DNA from: Clostridium rectalis
GTDB taxonomy: Bacteria; Bacillota; Clostridia; Clostridiales; Clostridiaceae
DNA: 64,000 nt
Reading direction: 5' to 3'
Assembly (NCBI RefSeq): GCF_900626095.1
Contig: NZ_UYZZ01000007.1
Span: 1 to 64,000 of the forward strand
Shown: one piece after another, positions 16,891 through 25,798 of the stretch
How positions within the stretch are numbered: position 1 is the stretch's first letter
How the letters are laid out: each line of letters starts with the position of its first letter
Translations under genes and position numbers: made by a program
Notes under the pieces: generated by a model
Seen by the model: only the letters and a program-made list of their open reading frames with translations
The model's database searches: none
Told to the model about the DNA's origin: nothing

Positions 16891-17679
16891 TTAAAATATT
16901 TGCTCCCTGTTTTTTTCATATATTAATCTTAATCCTTCTAAAGTTAGTGATGGATCAATAACATCTATTGATCTTGCTTCTTCACTTATAAGTTTTGCTA
17001 AACCACCTGTAGCAACCACATAGGGTTCATTTTCTCCTAAATCCATCATTTCTTTCTTCATATTTTTAACTATGCAATCTACTAAACCTGCATATCCATA
17101 AATCATACCAGCTTGCATACTTGACACAGTATTTTTACATATTACTGTATTAGGCTTTATTAATTCAAATCTTGGTAACTTAGCAGCTCTTTGAAATAGA
17201 GCTTCAGAAGATATTTTTATTCCTGGACAGATAGTTCCTCCTAAGTAATCTCCTGCCACAGTTACTGCACAAAATGTAGTTGCTGTGCCAAAGTCAATTA
17301 TTATTAAAGGTTTTCTATAATTATCATGGGCAGCTACAGCATTTACTATTCTATCAGCTCCCACTTCTTTTGGATTATCATATTTAATATTTATACCAGT
17401 TTTAACTCCTGGTCCTACTATTATAGGTTTTATTTCAAAATATTTAATTATCATATGCTCTACTGAATACATTATATTAGGAACAACAGAAGATATTATT
17501 ACTCCTTCTACATCAGATGGATCTAATTTACTCTGTAAAAATAGTTGTATTACTTGAATTCCGTATTCATCTGCAGTTCTTAATGGGTCTGTAGAAATTC
17601 TCCAATCAGCTATGAGTTCCTTATTCTTATATAATCCCAAAACTATATTAGTATTTCCTGCATCTAAAACTAAAATCAC
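16891..17679 (-). CDS. coaX: Type III pantothenate kinase
   Basis: First step of coenzyme A synthesis. The ASKHA fold is shown by [15 protein letters not shown] at the N-terminus, [11 protein letters not shown] and DFGTATTF in the middle, and GGTICPGI and ATGGLAKL later. I choose the GTG at 17679 (protein starting [11 protein letters not shown], 262 residues) because the family starts one or two residues before this block; an in-frame ATG at 17697 would add six unusual residues. It needs no feedback inhibition by CoA, as is known for type III enzymes. Confidence 0.92.
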   Translation of the reverse strand: MILVLDAGNTNIVLGLYKNKELIADWRISTDPLRTADEYGIQVIQLFLQSKLDPSDVEGVIISSVVPNIMYSVEHMIIKYFEIKPIIVGPGVKTGINIKYDNPKEVGADRIVNAVAAHDNYRKPLIIIDFGTATTFCAVTVAGDYLGGTICPGIKISSEALFQRAAKLPRFELIKPNTVICKNTVSSMQAGMIYGYAGLVDCIVKNMKKEMMDLGENEPYVVATGGLAKLISEEARSIDVIDPSLTLEGLRLIYEKNREQIF

Positions 17680-17793
17680 CCGTACCACCACTTTCATAAA
17701 AATTAAAGTAAGTTTATATTATGTATTTTATTATTATGTAAATAAATCTTTTTATTATTCATTAGCATATATACAAACAATTATAAGTTAAAA

Positions 17794-17829
17794 AAGAGTA
17801 TCTGTAAATTATAATTTACAGATACTCTT
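17794..17829 (-). terminator. Terminator of the decarboxylase operon
   Basis: Long near-perfect palindrome: AAGAGTATCTGTAAATT (17794-17810) and its complement ending AGATACTCTT at 17829, just after the beta-subunit stop. It ends the minus-strand transcript and separates it from coaX. Confidence 0.8.
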
Positions 17830-17835
17830 AACTAT

Positions 17836-18999
17836 TTATCCAAATAAAGTAAGTAAAACCCCCGCTGCTACAGCAGTCCCTATAACTCCAGATACATTCG
17901 GTCCCATGGCATGCATAAGTAAAAAGTTTCCTGGATCTTCCTGTTGTCCAACCACTTGGGATACTCTAGCAGCCATAGGTACAGCAGATACCCCTGCTGA
18001 ACCTATAAGGGGATTAACTTTCCCTCCACTAACTTTATACATTATTTTGCCTATAATAACTCCTGCTGCTGTACTTATTCCAAAAGCCACCACCCCTAAA
18101 ACTATTATTTTTATTGTCTGCATCTGTAAAAATATTTCCGCTTTGGCTGTAGCCCCAACAGTAACTCCTAAAAATATTGTGATAATATTTATTAAAGCAT
18201 TTTGAGCAGTATCAGATAGTCTATCAACTACTAGTGACTCCCTAAATATGTTTCCTAACATTAGCATACTTATTAACGGTGCTATAGATGGCAATAATAA
18301 TATAACTAAAATTGTAACAACTATAGGAAATACTATCTTCTCTACCTTTCTCACCTTTCTAAGTTGTCCCATTCTTACAGTTCTTTCTTCCTTAGTAGTA
18401 AGAGCTCTCATTATTGGTGGTTGAATCAATGGTACCAAAGCCATATATGAATATGCTGCCACCGCAATAGGTCCTAAAAGCTCTTTTGCTAGTTTAGTCG
18501 TCAAATATATAGCAGTAGGTCCATCTGCCCCGCCTATAATTCCTATAGCTGCAGCCTCTTGCTTAGTAAACCCTAGAAGTAGTGCAGCTATAAATGTAAA
18601 AAATACACCAAATTGTGCACCTGCTCCCATCAGTATACTAGATGGATTAGCAATTAACGGTCCAAAATCTGTCATAGCCCCTACTCCCAAAAATATTAAT
18701 GGAGGATATATATCTAACTCCACACCCTTATATAAGTAATAAAATAATCCTCCCGCTTCTTTAGTTATAAGTTTTCCATTTATTAATTCATAAATAGGAG
18801 GTTTTTGTAATCCATTAAGGGGTAAATTAGTAATTAACATCCCAAAAGCTATAGGCAATAATAACAAAGGTTCAAATTCTTTTTTAATAGCCAAATAAAC
18901 CAATAAACCTGATATGCCTATCATTATGATTTGCTTCCAAGTAATAATGGCAAATCCTGATGAAATCCATAAATCATAAAGAGGTTTAATTATATCCAC
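17836..18999 (-). CDS. Sodium-translocating decarboxylase, beta subunit
   Basis: 387 residues with about nine to eleven membrane segments. The conserved [10 protein letters not shown] block (156-165) contains the aspartate known in the OadB/GcdB/MmdB family to bind Na+ and a proton. It decarboxylates carboxybiotin and pumps sodium out. It is the last gene of a four-gene set with the carboxyltransferase, gamma-like and biotin carrier genes. The acid substrate (oxaloacetate, methylmalonyl-CoA or glutaconyl-CoA) is not settled by this subunit. Confidence 0.93.
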   Translation of the reverse strand: MDIIKPLYDLWISSGFAIITWKQIIMIGISGLLVYLAIKKEFEPLLLLPIAFGMLITNLPLNGLQKPPIYELINGKLITKEAGGLFYYLYKGVELDIYPPLIFLGVGAMTDFGPLIANPSSILMGAGAQFGVFFTFIAALLLGFTKQEAAAIGIIGGADGPTAIYLTTKLAKELLGPIAVAAYSYMALVPLIQPPIMRALTTKEERTVRMGQLRKVRKVEKIVFPIVVTILVILLLPSIAPLISMLMLGNIFRESLVVDRLSDTAQNALINIITIFLGVTVGATAKAEIFLQMQTIKIIVLGVVAFGISTAAGVIIGKIMYKVSGGKVNPLIGSAGVSAVPMAARVSQVVGQQEDPGNFLLMHAMGPNVSGVIGTAVAAGVLLTLFG

Positions 19000-19025
19000 T
19001 TAGAACACTCCCTTTTATAATGAAT

Positions 19026-19427
19026 TTATTCTAAAACCATAAGTAAATCCCCTGTATCAACCTTAGCCCCTTTGTTTATATGAATATTTAATACTTTTCC
19101 ATCACAAGGTGCCATTATTTCATTTTCCATTTTCATAGCCTCTAATATTAACAATACCTGTCCCTTTTTTATAGTTTCTCCCTCTGTTACATTTATCTTT
19201 AATATACTTCCCGGCATAGGACTTTCTATTTTTTTACCCTTTACATTCTTATTTTTATCCTTCTTGGATGTATTATTCTCTGCTTTTTTATTCATGTTTA
19301 CTTTATTATTATCTTCTTTAATATTTTTTTCAACACTTACTGCGCCTTCATCATTTTGGTTGTTTAATAACTCTTCCACCTCAACCTCATATTTATTCCC
19401 ATTTACCGTAACACAAAATTTTTTCAT
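19026..19427 (-). CDS. Biotin carboxyl carrier protein of the decarboxylase
   Basis: 133 residues: a short N-terminal domain (VTVNGNKYEVEVEEL), a charged flexible linker rich in Lys, Asn and Asp (about 25-66), and a biotinyl domain with EAMKMEN, the lysine K99 being the biotin site. It carries CO2 from the carboxyltransferase to the membrane beta subunit. It sits between the gamma-like and beta genes. Confidence 0.94.
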   Translation of the reverse strand: MKKFCVTVNGNKYEVEVEELLNNQNDEGAVSVEKNIKEDNNKVNMNKKAENNTSKKDKNKNVKGKKIESPMPGSILKINVTEGETIKKGQVLLILEAMKMENEIMAPCDGKVLNIHINKGAKVDTGDLLMVLE

Positions 19428-19444
19428 TAATATTCCCCCAACCT

Positions 19445-19804
19445 TTAAATATTTCTAAAATTAATAGCAGATTTTCTCCATTCTGAACTACCCTTAATCT
19501 TTTTTATACTTTTTATATTCACGTTTTCCAAATCAGTACCCATATACATAGTTAACGCTGCAGATATAGCCGCTACTATCTCCTTATCATTTAATTCATC
19601 ATTTGTATAATCATTACTTTGTTTATCCTTTAGTTGTGCACTATTAATTTCATCCACATGTTTTACATCCTCAGGTTTTGCTAAGTAAAAATCGTGAAAG
19701 ATCCTATTTTGAATTTTTATAACACACATCAATATAACTAGAACCAAAAATACTATAACCATAGAAAAAATAGTTACTTTTAACCCTTCAATAAATAAAT
19801 TCAA
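19445..19804 (-). CDS. Decarboxylase gamma-like (OadG) small membrane subunit
   Basis: 119 residues: one N-terminal membrane helix (about 10-30) and a soluble tail. The motif DKEIVAAISAALTMYMG (about 73-89) is typical of OadG-type subunits, which hold the complex together. Context between carboxyltransferase and biotin carrier supports the call. Confidence 0.88.
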   Translation of the reverse strand: MNLFIEGLKVTIFSMVIVFLVLVILMCVIKIQNRIFHDFYLAKPEDVKHVDEINSAQLKDKQSNDYTNDELNDKEIVAAISAALTMYMGTDLENVNIKSIKKIKGSSEWRKSAINFRNI

Positions 19805-19829
19805 TTGCTCCCCCTCCCTTTGCCTTCAT

Positions 19830-21260
19830 TCAAATTAGCACACTGCCGTGTTTCTTAGGATAATTTATCTCCCTTTTACTTTGCATCATGCTTAAAGAAT
19901 TTATTATGATATCTTTAGTTGAAGGTGGTTCAATTATATTATCTACGTACCCCTTTTCAGCTGCCCTATAAATATCCGTTAATTCTTTAGTTTTCTCATC
20001 AAATATATCATTTTCCTTTCTCTTTGGAATGTCGCTTTCTAATATTTCATCCCTATAAAAAATACTTAATAGTTTTTTAGGCTCCATAATACATATTTCG
20101 CTTTCTGGCCATGCACACACTAAATCAAAAGTACTTTCTTTCCCTGAGAGTAATGTATATGCTCCCCCAAAAGCTTTCCCCACTATTATGGCTAACTTAG
20201 GTACAGTTGCCTGTGTAATAGTAGTAAATGTCTTAGCTAATTCCATAATAAAACCTTGTTTTTCCTCGTCTATACTTTCTAAAAACCCTTTACAGTCAAC
20301 CAATGATACAATAGGTATATTGAAACAGTCGCATACCTTAACAAATCTTCCAATTTTATTAACATCCCTTATTGTTAGTTTAGCTCCTTCTCTGCTCTCT
20401 ATTATACCTACCACAATTCCTCCAATTTTTCCTAAATTAGTATCTACCTGTGTATTCCATATATTATTTATATTAATTAAAGTTCCTGTATCACATATTT
20501 CTTCAGACAAATTTTCAATTTGGCAAATATTCTGTAAATTTTTTTTATTACTATCTTCATCTATATTATCATCTATAGGAAATTCCAAATTATTAGAAGG
20601 TAAATAACTTACTAATTTTCTTGCTAAGCTTATTGCCTGCTTTTCATTGTCACATAATATTTGCGCTGTACCATTATCCATTAAATTTAATGCGTTTCCA
20701 TAACTCTTAGAATCTATATATTTACTTTCATGCACTATTACATCTTTTGGATCATTTAAATATACCTGTGAACTTTCATTGATAACTATATTAAAATCAC
20801 TTATAGCAGAACCAACAGCCAATAACCCAGAACAAGCACTGTATACTATAGAAATTTGTGGTATAACTCCCGAAAATTTTGAACTTTTATCAATTAATTT
20901 TCCATAGGCTAGTAGTATATCTAGATTTTCTGATAAGTCACTTCCTATAGAATCGTACATCTTTACAATAGGTGCTCCCATTTTAGCCGCCATATCCATT
21001 ATATTACAAATTTTTTCACTTGCTTTTTTAGTAAATACACCACCATTTAATTCATAGTCAAAGGCATATGCATATACTAATTTACCGGAAACTGTACCGT
21101 ATCCGGTTATAACCCTAGTATTTTTCTCTCTAATATAGGATCCTATCTCAACAAAAGAATTTTCATCAAAAAGTAATTTTATCCTTTCTTCTACATTATA
21201 CTTATTGCTTTTTTCATTAGTTAAATTTTTAGCATTCTTTTTTGTAGAATCGTTATCCAT
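19830..21260 (-). CDS. Acyl-CoA carboxyltransferase-like subunit, divergent
   Basis: 476 residues with the two crotonase-like halves of biotin-dependent carboxyltransferases (MmdA/PccB type). The C-terminal half is well conserved (IVVGIIESREG, FNIPIVSLVDCKGFL, GKAFGGAYTLLSGKE, AWPESEICIM). The N-terminal half has lost usual signatures: the NDSGGARIQEG block is YDSIGSDLSENL, and the PCAGGA oxyanion loop is SACSGLLAV. The biotin-side site looks intact but acyl-CoA binding may differ. Expected role: transfers a carboxyl group to the biotin carrier. First gene of the operon. Confidence 0.85.
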   Translation of the reverse strand: MDNDSTKKNAKNLTNEKSNKYNVEERIKLLFDENSFVEIGSYIREKNTRVITGYGTVSGKLVYAYAFDYELNGGVFTKKASEKICNIMDMAAKMGAPIVKMYDSIGSDLSENLDILLAYGKLIDKSSKFSGVIPQISIVYSACSGLLAVGSAISDFNIVINESSQVYLNDPKDVIVHESKYIDSKSYGNALNLMDNGTAQILCDNEKQAISLARKLVSYLPSNNLEFPIDDNIDEDSNKKNLQNICQIENLSEEICDTGTLININNIWNTQVDTNLGKIGGIVVGIIESREGAKLTIRDVNKIGRFVKVCDCFNIPIVSLVDCKGFLESIDEEKQGFIMELAKTFTTITQATVPKLAIIVGKAFGGAYTLLSGKESTFDLVCAWPESEICIMEPKKLLSIFYRDEILESDIPKRKENDIFDEKTKELTDIYRAAEKGYVDNIIEPPSTKDIIINSLSMMQSKREINYPKKHGSVLI

Positions 21261-21339
21261 TATAAAACACCCCTTTCACCATAAAATACTTATTTCTATC
21301 ATACCATAATATTGAAAAAATGTAATTAATAAAAATGAA

Positions 21340-21365
21340 GATATAGAGCAAATTTACTCTATATC
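21340..21365 (-). terminator. Terminator after the thioesterase gene
   Basis: Perfect 9-bp arms GATATAGAG and CTCTATATC between the thioesterase stop and the carboxyltransferase gene. The T-rich stretch follows a few bases later. Confidence 0.5.
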
Positions 21366-21400
21366 TGTATACGTAAACGTTATTATTGTTAAATTTTATA

Positions 21401-21784
21401 CTATTGCTTTACTTTATTCATAAACCCTTCTTTCTCTACTATGTATCTTTCATGAGTTCCTATACCAACATCTCCAACTTCATCCCAAGCTTTCACTTGA
21501 AAAAAAAGTTTTTTACCTTCAATTTTTGTTAACAAAGCCTCACATTTAACCTTCATCCCTAAAGGAGTTGCTTTTATATGTTTTACATCTACTGATATTC
21601 CTACGGTAGTATATCCTTCCTCTAAAAATGGTAAAACGCAATCTTTTGATACATTTTCCATTAATGCTATCATGGCTGGTGTTGCATATACTGATAAATC
21701 CCCAGAACCACATTCAATGGCTGTTAGTTTTTCTGTAACCTTTATTTCTTTTATATTTTTGATACCCTCTTTCACGTTAACCAT
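21401..21784 (-). CDS. Hotdog-fold thioesterase, FlK-like
   Basis: 127 residues from the ATG at 21784, 6 bases after GAGGTG; an upstream in-frame GTG overlaps the ribosome site and is less likely. The active-site pattern of FlK-type acyl-CoA thioesterases is present: ATPAMIALMENVS (Thr and Glu) and SVDVKHIKATP (His). It hydrolyses an acyl-CoA in the cytoplasm; the substrate is unknown. Clostridia often keep this gene near the decarboxylase operon, which could suggest acyl-CoA housekeeping. Confidence 0.85.
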   Translation of the reverse strand: MVNVKEGIKNIKEIKVTEKLTAIECGSGDLSVYATPAMIALMENVSKDCVLPFLEEGYTTVGISVDVKHIKATPLGMKVKCEALLTKIEGKKLFFQVKAWDEVGDVGIGTHERYIVEKEGFMNKVKQ

Positions 21785-21848
21785 AACTATCACCTCTTTT
21801 ATTTTTATAATTTAATTATATCATTAAGTTAATAAATTTTAAAAATAA

Positions 21849-21874
21849 AAAACAGAGGAAATTTCCTCTGTTTT
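21849..21874 (-). terminator. ftsH terminator
   Basis: Arms AAAACAGAGGAA and TTCCTCTGTTTT overlapping the ftsH stop codon; T-runs on both sides. Confidence 0.85.
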
Positions 21875-23681
21875 AACTATTTACAAATATTTCTTCAAAT
21901 TCATCTGCTTCTAATTTTTCTTTTTCTAGTAGAGCCTTAGCAACTGCATGTAATTTATTAACATTTTCTCTAAGCAATGATTGGGCACTATTATATCCCA
22001 TATCAACAATATTTTTAACTTCTTTATCTATTTTTGAAGCTACTTCTTCACTAAAATTTTTAGCTTTACCAAAATCTCTACCTAAGAATACTTCGTCATG
22101 GCCACTTCCAAAAGCTATTGGTCCAAGATTATCACTCATTCCGTAATCCATAACCATTTTTCTTGCTATTGTAGTAGCTCTGTCTATATCATTTTTGGCA
22201 CCAGTACTGATATCACCTATTATTAATTTTTCTGCAACTCTTCCTCCAAGTAGTCCTACTATTTCATCCTCTAATTTAGATTTTGACATATAAGAACTGT
22301 CCTTTTCTGGTAAATGCATAGTATAACCGCCAGCCATACCTCTTGGAACTATACTTATCTGATGGACAGGATCTGCATGTGGTAGTAATTTCATCACTAC
22401 TGCATGCCCTGCTTCATGATACGCTGTAAGTTTTCTATCTTCTTCATCTATTACCCTACTTTTCTTTTCCGGTCCTGCTATTACCCTAGTAACAGCTTCT
22501 TCTAATTCATCCATTCCTATCTCTTTTTTATCTTTTCTAACCGCAAGCAATGCAGACTCATTCATCAAATTTTCTAAATCTGCTCCAGTAAATCCCGGAG
22601 TTCTTTTGGCTAAAACATCTAACTTTACTTCTGATGACAGTGGTTTGTTTTTTGAATGAACAACTAATATTTCTTCTCTACCTTTAACGTCAGGAGCCCC
22701 TACTACTATTTGTCTATCAAATCTACCTGGTCTTAATAACGCTGGGTCTAATATGTCTGGTCTATTAGTTGCAGCTATCATTATAATGCCCTCATTAGCT
22801 CCAAAGCCATCCATTTCAACTAACAGCTGATTTAAAGTTTGTTCCCTCTCATCATGTCCTCCCCCAAGTCCAGCTCCTCTTTGTCTTCCCACAGCATCAA
22901 TTTCATCTATAAAAACTATACAAGGGGCATTTTTCTTTGCTTGATCAAATAAGTCTCTAACTCTTGAAGCTCCAACACCTACAAACATCTCTACAAAGTC
23001 TGAACCAGATATACTAAAAAATGGTACACCAGCTTCTCCAGCTATAGCCTTTGCAAGTAATGTTTTTCCTGTACCAGGAGGTCCTACTAACAGCACTCCC
23101 TTAGGAATTCTTGCTCCCATTTCATTATATCTTTTAGGTTGCTTTAAAAAATCAACTATTTCAGCCAACTCTTCTTTTTCCTCTTCTGCTCCTGCCACAT
23201 CCTTAAATGTTACTTTCTTCTTATCTGGAGTAGCCATTTTAGCCCTACTCTTTCCAAAATTCATAACATTTCTGTTGCCACCACCGCCTTGGGATTGTTG
23301 CATAAACATAAACCAAAATACTACAAACATTAATATTAATAATGCTGTAGGTAACCAATTTAACCACATAGGTGTTCTTGCTGGCAGTGCATATTTCTCG
23401 ATTACCTCTCCATTTTTATCATGAGCACTTATAAATTGATTAAGTCTTTCAAATGGAACTATTGTTTCATACTGGCTTCCATTTTTTAAAGTACCTATTA
23501 CTGTCATTTTATCATCTTTTACTTCAAAACTTTTTATTTCATTATTTATCCAATATTTTTGGAATTGGTTAAAATTAACAGTTGTTGCACTTTCATTAGT
23601 TCTTGCCAAATATAAAGCGGCAACAATAACTCCAATAAGTACTACAACCCAGGCCGTTGCACTTGAAAATTTCTTATTCAT
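21873..23681 (-). CDS. ftsH: ATP-dependent zinc metalloprotease FtsH
   Basis: 602 residues. Two membrane helices (about 10-26 and 108-127) bracket a small outer domain. The AAA+ module has Walker A GPPGTGKT (200-207), Walker B IVFIDEID and second region [20 protein letters not shown]. The zinc protease site is HEAGH (422-426). It degrades misfolded membrane proteins and short-lived regulators. It follows tilS and hpt in the conserved tilS-hpt-ftsH order. Confidence 0.98.
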   Translation of the reverse strand: MNKKFSSATAWVVVLIGVIVAALYLARTNESATTVNFNQFQKYWINNEIKSFEVKDDKMTVIGTLKNGSQYETIVPFERLNQFISAHDKNGEVIEKYALPARTPMWLNWLPTALLILMFVVFWFMFMQQSQGGGGNRNVMNFGKSRAKMATPDKKKVTFKDVAGAEEEKEELAEIVDFLKQPKRYNEMGARIPKGVLLVGPPGTGKTLLAKAIAGEAGVPFFSISGSDFVEMFVGVGASRVRDLFDQAKKNAPCIVFIDEIDAVGRQRGAGLGGGHDEREQTLNQLLVEMDGFGANEGIIMIAATNRPDILDPALLRPGRFDRQIVVGAPDVKGREEILVVHSKNKPLSSEVKLDVLAKRTPGFTGADLENLMNESALLAVRKDKKEIGMDELEEAVTRVIAGPEKKSRVIDEEDRKLTAYHEAGHAVVMKLLPHADPVHQISIVPRGMAGGYTMHLPEKDSSYMSKSKLEDEIVGLLGGRVAEKLIIGDISTGAKNDIDRATTIARKMVMDYGMSDNLGPIAFGSGHDEVFLGRDFGKAKNFSEEVASKIDKEVKNIVDMGYNSAQSLLRENVNKLHAVAKALLEKEKLEADEFEEIFVNS

Positions 23682-23762
23682 TACTGGCCCCCCTCTCTTT
23701 CTAGTTTATACTGTAAAATTGTATCATATCAAATATTCCTTTACAATAATATTTAGACTTAA

Positions 23763-24308
23763 TTATTTGTAAATTTCCTCTTTTAATATACCAATATAAG
23801 GTAAATTCCTGTATTTTTCTGCAAAATCTAATCCATATCCCACTAAAAAGTGATCTGGGACCTGAAATCCAATATATTTGGCATCTATCTTTACCATTCT
23901 TCTATCCGGCTTATTTAATAAAGAAGCTATTTGAATACTATTAGGATTTCTACCTTTTAAATAGTCTACAAGATATCTTAAAGTTACTCCTGAATCTATA
24001 ATATCTTCTACTATTAGTATATCCTTATTTTCTATTTCAAAATCTAAATCTTTTAATATTCTTACAACTCCTGAAGTTTTACTTGAATTCCCATAACTTG
24101 AAACAGCCATAAAATCCATAGTACATGGTATTTCTATCTCCTTCATAAGATCAGCCATAAAAGGTACTGATCCTTTTAATACACCTATAAGCATTAGATC
24201 TTTTCCTAAATAATCACTACTAATCCTTTTTCCTATTTCCTTTATTTTATTCCTTAACTGTTGTTCATCTAATAATATTTCTTTAATATCATCTTTCATT
24301 TTGCTCAT
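23763..24308 (-). CDS. hpt: Hypoxanthine-guanine phosphoribosyltransferase
   Basis: 181 residues. Purine salvage from hypoxanthine or guanine with PRPP. The PRPP loop DILIVEDIIDSGVTL and the base-binding KYIGFQVPDHFLVGYGLDF segment are clear. It overlaps the tilS stop by four bases, so the two are translationally coupled. Confidence 0.96.
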   Translation of the reverse strand: MSKMKDDIKEILLDEQQLRNKIKEIGKRISSDYLGKDLMLIGVLKGSVPFMADLMKEIEIPCTMDFMAVSSYGNSSKTSGVVRILKDLDFEIENKDILIVEDIIDSGVTLRYLVDYLKGRNPNSIQIASLLNKPDRRMVKIDAKYIGFQVPDHFLVGYGLDFAEKYRNLPYIGILKEEIYK

Positions 24309-25693
24309 CTTATTTCCTCACTTTCAACTGATATCTTCAAAATTTCTTTAGTAGATTTTTCAACTTTAAATTTTTCGCTAACCCTATACCCAACTATCCA
24401 TGCTATTTCATTGTGGAAGCAAATAAGTGGTATATTATCTCTTTCATTTTTAGGTATCTTCAAATCCATAAATATATCTTTTACTTTTTTACTACCCTTC
24501 ATCCCTAATGACGTAAATCTATCCCCATCCTTTCTATATCTTAACAATATATTACCATTAATTTTATTAAAATCAAAATATTTTGTATTTACAGCTTCAT
24601 CAAAATTTATGCTTTCTTGACCATTGATTAAAGTGGCACAAACTTTTATATTATTATCTAATTTATTTTCCCCCAAATTTATAACATACTCTTCATTATT
24701 CTTCTTATATTCTATTTTACCTTTCTTATTTATAACAATATCACCATAGTTGTTTATTGCTACTATACTATTAGGTAACCTTATAAATTTCCCTGTTGTA
24801 TTATTCTGTAGTTTTATAATACTGTCTATATGTATTTTTTCACAATTATATAAATTTCCATTTATATAATGTATGGCTAATCTCAGTATTCTACTTACTA
24901 TAGCCATATGTTTATCAAAAACTTCCTTTCTTATTATAACCTTATCTTTACTAATTATAGAATATTTGTTAAATGTATCCATACTTATTTTTTCCATAAA
25001 CTCATTATCTATAGCAATATTTGTTGATAATCTATTTACAGAATTAACTAAATCAGAATTAAAATTATTTTTCATATATGGAATAAGCTCTAATCTTATT
25101 TTATTTCTTGTATATATAGTCTCTAAATTAGTCTTATCTATTCTGGGATTTATATTAAACTCATCACAATACTCCTCTATATCTTCTCTATTAGAATTAA
25201 TAAGCGGTCTAATATATAGATTATCTCTTACTGGCTTTATTCCTATAAGCCCCTGCATCCCTGTTCCTCTCATAATCCTCATAAGTATAGTTTCGCATTG
25301 ATCGTTAGCATTATGTGCTAATGCTATTTTATTACCTTTTGTCTCCTTCAATACTTTGTTAAAAAAAGAATACCTTGCTTCCCTTCCTGCTGTCTCACAG
25401 GATATGTTTTTTTCTTGGCACATTTTATTTATGTCAACTCTTATAGCGTAAAACTCTATACTTTTAAATTTACAAAACTCTTTTACATAATCTTCATCTC
25501 TGTCAGATTCTTCCCCTCTTAGACAGTGATTTACGTGGGCAACTACCAATCTTATTTTATATCTATCCCTCAAAACATGTAGTACATGAAGTAAACACAT
25601 AGAATCTGGTCCCCCAGATACCCCTACTATTATTTTATCCCCTAAACTTATCATACTATTATCTTCTATAGTTTTTACAACGTTATCTATCAT
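24305..25693 (-). CDS. tilS: tRNA-Ile lysidine synthetase
   Basis: 462 residues. Converts C34 of tRNA-Ile(CAU) to lysidine so that it reads AUA. The N-terminal PP-loop ATPase motif is IVGVSGGPDSMCLL, followed by AHVNHCLRGEESDRDE and the LAHNANDQCET segment, then the TilS C-terminal domains. Notable here because the element genes rep and xis appear to use AUA as a start codon. Confidence 0.95.
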   Translation of the reverse strand: MIDNVVKTIEDNSMISLGDKIIVGVSGGPDSMCLLHVLHVLRDRYKIRLVVAHVNHCLRGEESDRDEDYVKEFCKFKSIEFYAIRVDINKMCQEKNISCETAGREARYSFFNKVLKETKGNKIALAHNANDQCETILMRIMRGTGMQGLIGIKPVRDNLYIRPLINSNREDIEEYCDEFNINPRIDKTNLETIYTRNKIRLELIPYMKNNFNSDLVNSVNRLSTNIAIDNEFMEKISMDTFNKYSIISKDKVIIRKEVFDKHMAIVSRILRLAIHYINGNLYNCEKIHIDSIIKLQNNTTGKFIRLPNSIVAINNYGDIVINKKGKIEYKKNNEEYVINLGENKLDNNIKVCATLINGQESINFDEAVNTKYFDFNKINGNILLRYRKDGDRFTSLGMKGSKKVKDIFMDLKIPKNERDNIPLICFHNEIAWIVGYRVSEKFKVEKSTKEILKISVESEEIR

Positions 25694-25749
25694 AAAAATA
25701 ACACTTCCCTAAAATTTCATAATCTTAATTATAACATAAATAAAATCTT

Positions 25750-25795
25750 AAAAACCAGAAATCATATAGCAATTGTATTTGATCTCTGGTTTTTT
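25750..25795 (-). terminator. spoIIE terminator
   Basis: Arms AAAAACCAGA and TCTGGTTTTTT with an inner pairing of AATCA and TGATC, directly after the spoIIE stop. Confidence 0.8.
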
Positions 25796-25798
25796 ACT

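Noticed and set aside
17680-17697. Six extra N-terminal codons for coaX
   Set aside because: The family starts just before LVLDAGNTN; the GTG at 17679 has a better spaced ribosome site.
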